Positions 52,965 through 62,990 of a stretch of DNA of 64,000 bases are shown here, piece after piece. The translations under genes and the position numbers were made by a program. The notes beneath the pieces were generated by a model. It saw only the letters and a program-made list of their open reading frames with translations. It had not been told where the DNA came from and made no database searches. Numbering within the stretch: the stretch's first letter is position 1; the number at the start of each line of letters is the position of its first letter. Origin of the DNA: Flavobacteriia bacterium 40-80 (GTDB lineage Bacteria > Bacteroidota > Bacteroidia > Flavobacteriales_D > Crocinitomicaceae); NCBI GenBank assembly GCA_001899145.1, contig MKVF01000006.1, positions 434,001 to 498,000 on the forward strand, written 5' to 3'.

Positions 52965-53591
52965 ATGAAGAAAATTTTACCCCTTTTGGTAATTGCTATG
53001 GTATTCAGCTGTAGAAAAGATGAACCTCATGACGCGTTTGAATATATGTCATTTGAAAAAGCTTCATGCTATAATGGAACCTTAGACTCCGATGAAGAGT
53101 TTACAGATTGCGGAGGAAGTTGTAAACCTTGTGAGTTTGTTACCCCGCCCTGCAGCAACACAAAAAATAAGATTACACTTTCCAGTACCACTTTAGGTAC
53201 AAAAACTTATACGATTACTGAAGCAAATATTACGAAATCAACCACACCACAAGGTAATCCGCAATATGTTATAATATTAGGTAATGATACAAGACTTACG
53301 ATCGTTTACAGTAAAAACCTGAAAAACAACCAGACACCAGGATCTACCGCTCTACCTGAAAACACTTACTATAATGTACCAAGTTCCGACCAAAAAAAAT
53401 TTTTTGTTGAATATATCGACGGTTCATACGTTTCAAGCACTTACGCCGGAGGCTCCTCTGGAGGAGAAGGCTACTTCAATCAGTTGAGCAATGAAATGAA
53501 AATTGATTTTTGTACGACACAATTAAAAAATTCCTACGGATTTAATTCATATTACTATACTCTATCAGGAAATCTAACGCTAAAATACTAA
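52965..53591 (+). CDS. lipoprotein with a Cys-rich D-x-DCGG-C motif
   Basis: A 208-residue lipoprotein (lipobox FSC, C16) whose first mature part contains SCYNGTLDSDEEFTDCGGSC followed by KPC, the short cysteine motif seen at the start of many Bacteroidota secreted proteins, which probably makes two disulfides. The rest is a beta-rich Ser/Thr-heavy domain (VIILGNDTRLTIVYSKN, GGSSGGEGYFNQLSNEM) with no name. It precedes the next gene by three bases, so both probably work at the outer membrane. Confidence 0.75.
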   Translation: MKKILPLLVIAMVFSCRKDEPHDAFEYMSFEKASCYNGTLDSDEEFTDCGGSCKPCEFVTPPCSNTKNKITLSSTTLGTKTYTITEANITKSTTPQGNPQYVIILGNDTRLTIVYSKNLKNNQTPGSTALPENTYYNVPSSDQKKFFVEYIDGSYVSSTYAGGSSGGEGYFNQLSNEMKIDFCTTQLKNSYGFNSYYYTLSGNLTLKY

Positions 53592-53594
53592 GAC

Positions 53595-54656
53595 ATGAAA
53601 AAATCATTACTTCTATTAATAATTGTCCTTGGAAGCTTTCAGCAGGTTTCTGCCCAGATAAAAACATATGCCAATAAAAAAACAAACGAAGAAGAAAAAA
53701 CGACAACAACTTCTGAACCAATCAATCCTAATGCACCTGTAAAAGGTGAAATTATAGACAACACCGTAACCGGACTGAAATTATACCAGATTTATATTCC
53801 TCTCTGGAGCGGCATGATTTCCAAGTTTAATAGTTCATTGTACAATTTATCAACCGGTGGCCTGGTAAATTTCGATAAATTCAGCCTTGAAGTTGAGTAC
53901 AACTATATGTTCGGAGATCGCTTTTTAGTAGATTACGGCATTGAAGAATACAACCGCAATGATATTGTTATGCCGATGACAAAACCTAATTCTACTAATT
54001 ATGGAAGAATTTACGGTACTTACTATTTTATGAATAAAGAAAAACTAAAGGAAACAACCGTAGGTTTAAAAACAGAGGGAAGGATCAGTTATGTAACAAA
54101 TGTTCCTGCATACAGAAATATACGTTATGGAGTCAATTTGGGATTCGAGCACGGTGTAGCTTTTTACGGACTCAACCAGAGAGAAATATATGGCCAGGCC
54201 ATTGACAACCCAAATGAGCCTTTAAAGGCGTTTGGTTATAATTATCAGTCAGCCATGACGCGCTATTCTTTTTTAAGCTTAGGTTTTTCAATTGCCAATA
54301 CAGAAAATGTGACTGTTCAGTTTGAGAATTACGGTAAAAGAAGAAGCGCGGGAATGGGAATCTTCAATTTTGACCTGTTAATTGCTGTTCAGAATAATTA
54401 TGAAAATGTCTATGGTTCTTATGACTATATAAGTGAGTCGAGCAATGACATCCACTTTTTAAAAGAATATAACATCAATGACTACAACAAGAAAACGATG
54501 GTCGGAGGAAGAGTTTACTATCGCTCTGTTCCTCTTAAAGGCGTTATAACATTCAATGCGGAAATAGGTTACCAGCCTGGCTTTATAAAGCAGAATAACC
54601 TGTATGCAAAATTTGTATTACAGCTGGCATTAGGAAATAACCTCAAGAAAAAATAA
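53595..54656 (+). CDS. outer-membrane beta-barrel-like exported protein
   Basis: A 353-residue protein with a signal peptide (SLLLLIIVLGSFQQVSAQ), a low-complexity lysine/threonine linker (KTNEEEKTTTTSEPIN) and then alternating strands with aromatic ends (FSLEVEYNYMFGDRFLVDYG, IRYGVNLGFEHGVAFYGL, FNAEIGYQPGFI) finishing KFVLQLALGNNLKKK. A barrel is inferred from that pattern; no family is known to me. It is likely cotranscribed with the lipoprotein before it. Confidence 0.65.
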   Translation: MKKSLLLLIIVLGSFQQVSAQIKTYANKKTNEEEKTTTTSEPINPNAPVKGEIIDNTVTGLKLYQIYIPLWSGMISKFNSSLYNLSTGGLVNFDKFSLEVEYNYMFGDRFLVDYGIEEYNRNDIVMPMTKPNSTNYGRIYGTYYFMNKEKLKETTVGLKTEGRISYVTNVPAYRNIRYGVNLGFEHGVAFYGLNQREIYGQAIDNPNEPLKAFGYNYQSAMTRYSFLSLGFSIANTENVTVQFENYGKRRSAGMGIFNFDLLIAVQNNYENVYGSYDYISESSNDIHFLKEYNINDYNKKTMVGGRVYYRSVPLKGVITFNAEIGYQPGFIKQNNLYAKFVLQLALGNNLKKK

Positions 54657-54668
54657 CATATAAAAATT

Positions 54669-54725
54669 AAAGATGTTCAGAAGCGGTTACGGTTAACTTT
54701 AACTAATTCTCTTTTGAACATCTTT
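54669..54725. terminator. long-loop bidirectional terminator
   Basis: AAAGATGTTCA (54669-54679) and TGAACATCTTT (54715-54725) form an 11-bp stem around a 35-base loop that can fold further. It separates two convergent genes and has A/T tracts at both outer edges. Confidence 0.7.
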
Positions 54726-54729
54726 CCTC

Positions 54730-55461
54730 CTATTTCCCTCTGAAATTCGGACCTTCAATTTTTAAACGCTGGTAGTGTTCGTACTTGTCTTTTATAAAGG
54801 TCACCAGTTCCATTTCACTCGCTGTTTTCAGGAAATCGACATCAATATTCAGGAAGTCAATAAAATGATCGAATTCATCTTCGGGGAGATTGACAATATC
54901 ATACGAAGTGTAAAGACGGATAAGCTCTTTCAGCACAGCACGCTGGCTGTCCTTGTATTTCATATCCGCAAGCCACTGCTTTGCTTTTTCTTTTTTGGAA
55001 AAAGCCTGATATAGCGCTGTGATAGGGCTTTCAAGCACATTGATACCTGTTACTGTTTTAGTTTCACGTTTTGCAAGCGCTTCACGCTCTTCTCTGATCT
55101 CATTCAGCGTTTTCAACGGGCGGATGACCACCGTCTGTATGGATTCATATCTGGGTTCGATAATGCCTTTAAATGTCATCTGGCAATTTTCATCCGGTTT
55201 TACCCTGAAACCAAGCGTATAATATCCTTTTACAGAAATAGTAATCGAATCATTCGCACGGCAATAAGTGGAAAAACGTCCGTCCGGTGAGCCGAATACA
55301 CCTCTTCCCGTTGTTGAATTGACAATCATCATATTGTAGAAGGCGTTGGAAATGCTCGTATCCGCGACCTGCCCGTGAATATATACCTGTTCACAGGATT
55401 GGCTTTGCGCCGAATGTGAGCAACCCAACCAAATAACAATCAGAAAAAAATAACGCATCAT
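54730..55461 (-). CDS. exported protein with an N-terminal carboxypeptidase-regulatory-like domain
   Basis: From ATG 55461 a 243-residue protein: signal peptide (YFFLIVIWLGCSHSAQSQ), then a CarbopepD-like beta sandwich (YIHGQVADTSISNAFYNMMIVNSTTGRGVFGSPDGRF to ISVKGYYTLGFRVKP), followed by a helical, charged C-terminal half (LNEIREEREALAKRE to YEHYQRLKIEGPNFRGK). This N-terminal domain is common in TonB-dependent and secreted Bacteroidota proteins; the helical half is unnamed. The frame's start at 55512 would add 17 residues and run towards the mnmA promoter. Confidence 0.72.
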   Translation of the reverse strand: MMRYFFLIVIWLGCSHSAQSQSCEQVYIHGQVADTSISNAFYNMMIVNSTTGRGVFGSPDGRFSTYCRANDSITISVKGYYTLGFRVKPDENCQMTFKGIIEPRYESIQTVVIRPLKTLNEIREEREALAKRETKTVTGINVLESPITALYQAFSKKEKAKQWLADMKYKDSQRAVLKELIRLYTSYDIVNLPEDEFDHFIDFLNIDVDFLKTASEMELVTFIKDKYEHYQRLKIEGPNFRGK

Positions 55462-55541
55462 ACGAACGAAAATAAAACTTTTTACCATAAAATTCACCTT
55501 TTTATAAACCATTTTTTAGTCCGCTTATTATATTTAATAAG

Positions 55542-55549
55542 TAATTTTG
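55542..55549 (+). promoter_or_regulatory. -7 promoter box of mnmA, close to leaderless
   Basis: TAATTTTG matches TAnnTTTG and ends 4 bases before the mnmA ATG (55554), so the mRNA would begin at or within a few bases of the start codon. Confidence 0.5.
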
Positions 55550-55553
55550 CGGT

Positions 55554-56729
55554 ATGAAAAGAGTTGTTGTTGGTCTTTCCGGAGGTGTTGATTCAAGTGT
55601 CACCGCCTATTTGCTTAAAGAACAAGGTTATGAGGTGATCGGAATGTTCATGAGGAACTGGCATGACGAGTCCGTTACTTTATCAAACGACTGTCCCTGG
55701 ATCGATGACTCCAACGATGCTTTATTGATCGCCAATCAGCTGGGTATTCCTTTTCAGGTAATCGATCTCAGCAAAGAATACAAGGAACGCATTGTGGATT
55801 ACATGTTCTCCGAATACGAAAAAGGAAGGACACCCAATCCGGATGTATTGTGTAACCGGGAGATCAAATTTGATGTTTTTTTAGATGCGGCAATGAATCT
55901 CGGAGCAGATTTCGTGGCAACGGGCCATTACTGCCGGAAAACATCTGACGAAAACGGCCGCCAACACCTGTTAGCAGGAAAAGACCCGTCAAAAGACCAA
56001 TCTTATTTTCTGTGCCAGCTGCGCCAGGATCAATTAGAAAAAGCGTTATTCCCTATCGGGGATTATTTAAAATCCGAAGTAAGGGAAATTGCAAAAAGAT
56101 CGGGACTCATCACTGCAGAAAAAAAAGATTCTCAAGGCTTGTGCTTTGTAGGAAAAATCAGCCTTCCGACATTTTTACAACAGAAATTAGAACCGAAGCA
56201 GGGAGATATTATCGAGATCGGTGCTGACCTGGAGAAATTAAAAGCATATCATGAAATTCCTGTAAATGAAGACAGTGTGGAGCTTCTGGCTACGCCGTTC
56301 TCTTTTAGCCGGGAAGAAGGCTTCAAAGTCGGAGAACATCAGGGCGCACATTATTATACGGTCGGGCAACGAAAAGGATTACATATAGGAGGACGACCTC
56401 TTCCTTCATTTGTTTTACAAATAGACATTGACAATAACCTGGTTTTTTCCGGTCAGTCGGAAGATCATCCGGGATTGAACCGCCATGCCTTAAAAATAAA
56501 CACAGATGAAATTCATTATGTGAATCCTGATTACGAGCTGGCTGTCGGGGAATCTTATGAAATGGATGTCCGGATCCGTTACAGGCAGCCGCTTCAGAAA
56601 GCTACTGTCATTCGTAAAGAAGACGGAATTTATATACTGTTCAGACAGCTTCAGCGTGGAATCACTCCGGGACAATTCGCTGCCTGGTATAGAAATGAGG
56701 AATTGATCGGTTCAGGAGCAATTGCCTGA
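55554..56729 (+). CDS. mnmA: tRNA 2-thiouridylase MnmA
   Basis: MnmA thiolates U34 of Lys/Glu/Gln tRNAs. The 391-residue protein has the ATP-pyrophosphatase P-loop SGGVDSS (9-15), catalytic C100 in [12 protein letters not shown] and C197 in [10 protein letters not shown], and the typical [10 protein letters not shown] and WY endings. No sulfur-relay gene (tus) is beside it, which is normal. Isolated between a minus-strand protein and a small minus-strand frame. Confidence 0.96.
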   Translation: MKRVVVGLSGGVDSSVTAYLLKEQGYEVIGMFMRNWHDESVTLSNDCPWIDDSNDALLIANQLGIPFQVIDLSKEYKERIVDYMFSEYEKGRTPNPDVLCNREIKFDVFLDAAMNLGADFVATGHYCRKTSDENGRQHLLAGKDPSKDQSYFLCQLRQDQLEKALFPIGDYLKSEVREIAKRSGLITAEKKDSQGLCFVGKISLPTFLQQKLEPKQGDIIEIGADLEKLKAYHEIPVNEDSVELLATPFSFSREEGFKVGEHQGAHYYTVGQRKGLHIGGRPLPSFVLQIDIDNNLVFSGQSEDHPGLNRHALKINTDEIHYVNPDYELAVGESYEMDVRIRYRQPLQKATVIRKEDGIYILFRQLQRGITPGQFAAWYRNEELIGSGAIA

Positions 56730-56742
56730 GAGCAGGCACTGG

Positions 56743-56937
56743 TCAATTGTTCGAAAAAGAAAAGAAAATCGTATGCTTGTTATTTTCAGTATAATTTTCG
56801 TAGGTACGAATGAAGTCCATTAGCTGAGCAACTTCAAATATAGACAGTGAGCTGTTCGCTCCTCTTTCCTGGTGCAGTTTTAATTTACTTTTTGCAACGT
56901 TCAATTTATTCTGTATCATCGTCAATTTATTTTCCAA
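56743..56937 (-). CDS. possible small hypothetical protein
   Basis: A 64-codon frame with a TTG start (an ATG occurs at codon 7, 56919) encodes an amphipathic helical peptide, MIQNKLNVAKSKLKLHQERG then SIFEVAQLMDFIRTYENYTENN. Nothing matches; it is close to the mnmA end and opposite strand. It could be real because the composition is helix-like and the frame is the only one across this gap, but chance is not excluded. Confidence 0.35.
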   Translation of the reverse strand: MENKLTMIQNKLNVAKSKLKLHQERGANSSLSIFEVAQLMDFIRTYENYTENNKHTIFFSFSNN

Positions 56938-57140
56938 TTGATATGACTGCTTTTACGGCACTGAATTTCTTTAGGTTACAAAATCAGTAAAGTTTTCAAC
57001 ATTTTATTAACAATCACAGACAATATATAATTACATAGTATTTAAAATCAGTACATTAAGCAAACCTTCTTCTACAATCAATTGAGAAGAAAGAGGTTGT
57101 TCCATCCACTGCATTTTAAGAAGAATTTAATTCAGAATGA
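56938..57140. other. intergenic region upstream of the pyrG promoter
   Basis: About 200 bases with no gene. One imperfect hairpin: AACC then TTCTTCT (57063-57073) pairs with AGAAGAA and GGTT (57085-57098), interrupted by AGA. It lies upstream of the pyrG promoter, so it is not an attenuator of pyrG; it may be a weak terminator for reads from the left. Confidence 0.4.
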
Positions 57141-58808
<1,668 letters not shown>

Positions 58809-58810
58809 AC

Positions 58811-60646
58811 ATGGATAAAAATAAACTTATAGGATTAGGTTTAATCGGATTTTTGCTGGTTGCCCTCGGAATACTTAACAGGCAGGACGCAAAAGAAACT
58901 ACGGCTGAAGCTTCCAAGAACAAAAAAACGGAAGTCACTGCACAAAAAAATACAGAGGCAAAAGTACCGACAACTTCTTCCGCTGCCGAAAACAAAACCG
59001 CCGAATCTTTCAAGGATGAAGTTATTAAGCTGGAAACAGATAAGACCATCTATGAATTTTCAACAAAAGGTGGTATTCTGAGCGCTGTGTATCTGAAAGA
59101 ATTCGAATCGTACAGAAACTTCCGTAAAAAAGAATTCCATCCGCTGAAATTATTCGGAGAAGGAGATAACAAAAATGAGCTGGTTTTCAACTTAAACGGC
59201 AAGGAATACCGTACAGGAAACCAACCGTTTGTTATTGTTGAAAAAAATGACAACCGCCTTGTGCTACAACATAACGTTTCTGCTAATCAGTTCATCCAGT
59301 TCATTTATACGACTAAAAAGGACGCGTATGACATGGATTTTGATATCCGTTTCAAAGGCTTTGGCGGAAATGTCGCTCCTAACAGTGTAATGCTGGCATG
59401 GAAAACAGACATGTATAAAACAGAACGACTTTTGAGAAACCAGCGAATGGTATCAACCGTTTGCTTCCAGAATGCGGAAAAGAAACACGACTGGCTGGCA
59501 GAAGCCAGCGATGATGCGGAGAAAAACCTTGATCAAAACATCAACTGGGTAGCTTACAAACAAAGCTATTTCAGCTCTATTATGAAACCTTCTTCCGTAT
59601 TTACAAAAGAAGGAACAAAGTTCGAGATCAAAAATTATTCGCACGGTCATAAGAAGGAAATGTCTCATATAAAGCATTACACATCTGAAATGAACCTGGG
59701 AATCACCAATACGGCAGATGCGAATGTTCACATCAATTGGTTTTTCGGACCGAATCAGTACGATTTGCTGAAATCATACAACAATGACTACGATGATATC
59801 CTTAACCTGGGCTGGGGAGTTTTCAGATGGATCAATGTTTACCTTTTCCATCCTTTGTTTAAAATTCTTGCTTCCACAGGTGTGAATTACGGTCTTGTAA
59901 TCTTGTTAATGACACTGATCATCAAGTTTGTTCTGATGCCGATTCAGTGGAAGATGTACGTATCTTCTGCAAAAATGCGCATTCTGAAACCGGAGATTGA
60001 TGAATTGAACGCGAAATATCCGAAACAGGAAGACGCGATGAAAAAGCAAATGGAAACGATGTCCTTATACCGTGAAAGCGGAGCTTCGCCGTTCTCCGGA
60101 TGCGTTCCTATGCTAATTCAAATGCCTATACTATTCGCGGTTTTCCGTTATTTCCCTGCTTCATTTGACCTGCGTCAGAAGCCGTTCCTGTGGGCAGAAG
60201 ATTTATCTTCTTACGATTCCGTATATGACTTTGGAACGTATATCCCGATGTACGGAGATCATATCTCTTTATTTACGCTTCTGATGTCTGTGACCACTTT
60301 GATTTTCACATGGTATAACAGCAATAATATGCAACAGCCGCAACAGCCGGGAATGCCAAACATGAAAGTGATCATGTATATTTTCCCGTTCATGATGATT
60401 TTCTTCTTCAATAATTACTCGGCTGGTCTGTCTTATTATTATTTCGTTTCCACGCTGATTTCGATTTTAATGATGATGGCTATCAAACATTTCTTTGTAG
60501 ATGAAGAAAAGCTGAAAGCTAAAATGGCACAGAAAAAAGCAGAATCGGCAGCAACCGGAGGCGCTAAGAAATCAAAATTCCAGGAACGCCTGGAAGCAAT
60601 GCAGAAAATGCAGCTGGAACAGCAAAAAGGTAAAAACAAGAAATAA
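58811..60646 (+). CDS. yidC: membrane protein insertase YidC
   Basis: A 611-residue insertase: N-terminal membrane anchor (LIGLGLIGFLLVALGIL), a long periplasmic beta domain (about 60-340) and the conserved five-segment Oxa1 core (VNYGLVILLMTLIIKFVLMPIQWKM, SPFSGCVPMLIQMPILFAVFRYF, FPFMMIFFFNNYSAGLSYYYFVSTL). The catalytic-groove basic residue is the K/R in the first core segment region. It ends with a lysine-rich tail for ribosome contact. The pyrG-yidC order is common in Bacteroidota. Confidence 0.96.
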   Translation: MDKNKLIGLGLIGFLLVALGILNRQDAKETTAEASKNKKTEVTAQKNTEAKVPTTSSAAENKTAESFKDEVIKLETDKTIYEFSTKGGILSAVYLKEFESYRNFRKKEFHPLKLFGEGDNKNELVFNLNGKEYRTGNQPFVIVEKNDNRLVLQHNVSANQFIQFIYTTKKDAYDMDFDIRFKGFGGNVAPNSVMLAWKTDMYKTERLLRNQRMVSTVCFQNAEKKHDWLAEASDDAEKNLDQNINWVAYKQSYFSSIMKPSSVFTKEGTKFEIKNYSHGHKKEMSHIKHYTSEMNLGITNTADANVHINWFFGPNQYDLLKSYNNDYDDILNLGWGVFRWINVYLFHPLFKILASTGVNYGLVILLMTLIIKFVLMPIQWKMYVSSAKMRILKPEIDELNAKYPKQEDAMKKQMETMSLYRESGASPFSGCVPMLIQMPILFAVFRYFPASFDLRQKPFLWAEDLSSYDSVYDFGTYIPMYGDHISLFTLLMSVTTLIFTWYNSNNMQQPQQPGMPNMKVIMYIFPFMMIFFFNNYSAGLSYYYFVSTLISILMMMAIKHFFVDEEKLKAKMAQKKAESAATGGAKKSKFQERLEAMQKMQLEQQKGKNKK

Positions 60647-60662
60647 ATTTTAAAATACAGCG

Positions 60663-60693
60663 AAAAGGAGGTTTGAAATACAAGCCTCCTTTT
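60663..60693 (+). terminator. intrinsic terminator after yidC
   Basis: AAAAGGAGGTTTG (60663-60675) pairs with CAAGCCTCCTTTT (60681-60693) around loop AAATA, allowing one G-U pair, followed by TCTTTTTT. A classical terminator. Confidence 0.9.
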
Positions 60694-60716
60694 TCTTTTT
60701 TGCTATTTTTACAGAC

Positions 60717-61646
60717 ATGAGACAATTAATGATCGTTGGTTTGTTTTTAGCGGCCGGATTTGCAGCCTGTAATTCTTCTGATCCTTCAACAGAGAAGAAG
60801 AGCAGTCATAAGCAGAAGAGGCACAACTTTCCTAAGCATGAGAGCTTGATTAATCCGTTCTACCTTCCTTATTTCATTGAAAATGTAGGGATTGAATATT
60901 ATCCGCTGCTATTTAACAGAAAGCTCAATACCGGCCTCTATAAAGCTAATTTCTATGTTAAGAACGGACGTCTTCCGAACAATATTTCCGAGAAGTTCAC
61001 TTATCTGTTCAATACGGAAAATCAATTGGAAAAACTTTCACATTTCTCACAAACAACTTACAATCAGCCTTATTCCGATTTCATTTTTAACTACAACGAA
61101 GAAAAGAATATTGAAAAAATGGATATTATCAAATACATGTCCATTCTCAATCAGCCGCCGTTTTACTACAACGTGGACTCACTCTACTCCACCATTGTCA
61201 TTCCGAAAGATGAAATTCACCTGGATTCCATCTATTTCTTTCCTTCTTTTGAACAGCCGGAATTAGTCTATCTGCGATCAAATAATAAGACGATTGAAAT
61301 CCGTATTTTCCTTCCGATCGGGGCAACAAAAGAGGATATAAAAGCGGAGATCGATACTTATAAAGATCGTCTTCAGGTGGATGAGTTCACCAGCATTCTT
61401 CTTACTTATACAGACAATGGGCTGCCCATCGAAACGTATGAGCTAAGCTCCAACCTGGAATCCAGCTTTAAAATCCGCGCTTGGAATTACAATCAAAAAT
61501 GGCTGCCTGTAAAGTATGTTGAATATCTGCATGGCTCCATGATCAAAGATATGGCCATTGAATACAATGAGCTTGATCTTCCGAATTTTATCCGGATGAA
61601 CAAAAAGGAATTCAATGCTTATTACGAGTTCCAGCATGTTGACTAA
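60717..61646 (+). CDS. lipoprotein of unknown function
   Basis: A 309-residue lipoprotein (lipobox FAAC, C18) with a charged linker (STEKKSSHKQKRHNFPK) and a beta-rich domain with many aromatic Tyr/Phe residues (YYPLLFNRKLNTGLYKANFYVKNG, SYFFPSFEQPELVYLRSNN). No domain is recognised. The ATG follows the yidC terminator by 23 bases, and its end overlaps the DUF4268 gene. Confidence 0.68.
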   Translation: MRQLMIVGLFLAAGFAACNSSDPSTEKKSSHKQKRHNFPKHESLINPFYLPYFIENVGIEYYPLLFNRKLNTGLYKANFYVKNGRLPNNISEKFTYLFNTENQLEKLSHFSQTTYNQPYSDFIFNYNEEKNIEKMDIIKYMSILNQPPFYYNVDSLYSTIVIPKDEIHLDSIYFFPSFEQPELVYLRSNNKTIEIRIFLPIGATKEDIKAEIDTYKDRLQVDEFTSILLTYTDNGLPIETYELSSNLESSFKIRAWNYNQKWLPVKYVEYLHGSMIKDMAIEYNELDLPNFIRMNKKEFNAYYEFQHVD

Positions 61647-62103
61647 GGACGAGCGAAAAGCGTATAACACAGAATTCTGGGAAGACTTCAGAAAATTCAT
61701 GCGGCCTTATCCTTCCGAAAGCGGAAAAAGAGTCAACTGGCTGAATTATCCGACCAACATCAGATATCTGTATGTTCGTCTGGATGCCAATAATAAATTC
61801 GCCGCGTTAAACTTCGACATTCAACCAAAAGATGAGGGAATACGTTCCATCATCTGGGAACAAATGGAAGAATTAAAAACCGTTTTAACAGCTTCTATGG
61901 GCGGTGACGGAGGTGAATGGCTCAAAGACGAATATTATCCTTCTACGGGTCATTTTTCCAGGATTCAGTGGAAGCTGGAGCAGGTGAATTATTTCAAACC
62001 GGAGGATAAAGAAAAAATATTTTTCTTTTTCAAAAATAAATTACTTGGTTTTGACGATTTTTACAGCAACTTCAGTGAGATATTAATTTTATTAGCAAAA
62101 TAA
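61636..62103 (+). CDS. DUF4268 family protein
   Basis: A 155-residue cytosolic protein of the DUF4268 family, with family-like stretches LTKDERKAYNTEFWEDFRKFM, NIRYLYVRLDANNKFAALNFDIQ and FFFFKNKLLGFDDFYSNF. Homologues occur alone in this phylum and as parts of restriction-like proteins elsewhere; function unknown. From ATG 61636 the start overlaps the lipoprotein stop by 11 bases. The longer frame from 61615 is not needed. Confidence 0.85.
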   Translation: MLTKDERKAYNTEFWEDFRKFMRPYPSESGKRVNWLNYPTNIRYLYVRLDANNKFAALNFDIQPKDEGIRSIIWEQMEELKTVLTASMGGDGGEWLKDEYYPSTGHFSRIQWKLEQVNYFKPEDKEKIFFFFKNKLLGFDDFYSNFSEILILLAK

Positions 62104-62114
62104 ATTTTATACAA

Positions 62115-62915
62115 ATGAAACACTTCATCTTGTCAGCAGCAGCAGCTTTATCAATTACTGCATTCGGACAAACCATTATAATCAATGAAGATTTTGAAAG
62201 CGGGATTCCTTCCTCATGGACCGTTATCAACAAGGACGGGCTGACACCGGACGCTTCCGTTTCGGAATACACGGAAGCTTGGATTAGTACAACAGATCCT
62301 TTTGATACGAGCAGCACCCCGAATCACTGTGCAAGCGCGACTTCTTTTTTCACGACAACAGGAAATGCGAACCGCTGGCTGATCACGCCTGCAATTACAT
62401 TAGCAGGATTCGGAAATATCCTGGAATTTAAAGCGGCGTCTTTCGATCCTTCTTTCCCGGACAACTACATGATCAAAATAGGAACAGACGTAAACAATCC
62501 TGATGGTTTCACAACGCTGGTGACTTATCTTGCCGAAGCGCCTCACTGGAGTACGCACAGCTTAAATTTCGATACGTTGGGTTATAATAATCAGACGATC
62601 CACATCGCATTTGTTCTGATCTCTGACAATGGTCATAAATTGTTCCTTGATAATATTTCCTTCCGCGTGGAAGATCCGGTTTCAACAAAAGAAACAGCAG
62701 CAGGTGTTTCCGTAAATATCTATCCGAATCCAACTGCTGATATTTTGAATATCTCTGTAAATGGTGAAAACGTAAAAAAGGAAATTTACAATCTGGCAGG
62801 TCAAAAGCTGATTCAGACAACAGAAAATGCGGTTAATGTACAGCACCTGAAACCGGGAATTTATTTACTGAAAGTTGAAAATTCTGATCGCCTGATCAAG
62901 TTTATTAAGGAATAA
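62115..62915 (+). CDS. secreted choice-of-anchor J protein with T9SS type A sorting domain
   Basis: A 266-residue exported protein: signal peptide (HFILSAAAALSITAFGQ), a cleaved-adhesin/choice-of-anchor J domain (NEDFESGIPSSWTVINKDG, SFFTTTGNANRWLITPAI, HIAFVLISDNGHKLFLDNI), then a short linker and a type A sorting domain from about residue 197 (VNIYPNPTADILNISV to PGIYLLKVENSDRLIKFIKE). Surface or extracellular location through T9SS is expected; the ligand is unknown. A strong terminator follows. Confidence 0.9.
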   Translation: MKHFILSAAAALSITAFGQTIIINEDFESGIPSSWTVINKDGLTPDASVSEYTEAWISTTDPFDTSSTPNHCASATSFFTTTGNANRWLITPAITLAGFGNILEFKAASFDPSFPDNYMIKIGTDVNNPDGFTTLVTYLAEAPHWSTHSLNFDTLGYNNQTIHIAFVLISDNGHKLFLDNISFRVEDPVSTKETAAGVSVNIYPNPTADILNISVNGENVKKEIYNLAGQKLIQTTENAVNVQHLKPGIYLLKVENSDRLIKFIKE

Positions 62916-62935
62916 TTTCTGAAGAGATTCTCCAT

Positions 62936-62971
62936 AAAAAAGATGCCCGAACTAGTTCGGGCATCTTTTTT
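62936..62971. terminator. strong bidirectional terminator
   Basis: AAAAAAGATGCCCGAA (62936-62951) and TTCGGGCATCTTTTTT (62956-62971) are perfect 16-base complements around loop CTAG, with T tracts at both ends. It serves both the T9SS gene and the convergent flavoprotein gene. Confidence 0.95.
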
Positions 62972-62990
62972 ATGTCTTGAATTTTTTATT

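Noticed and set aside
57063-57098. Attenuator hairpin regulating pyrG
   Set aside because: It lies upstream of the predicted transcription start, so it would not be in the pyrG mRNA.
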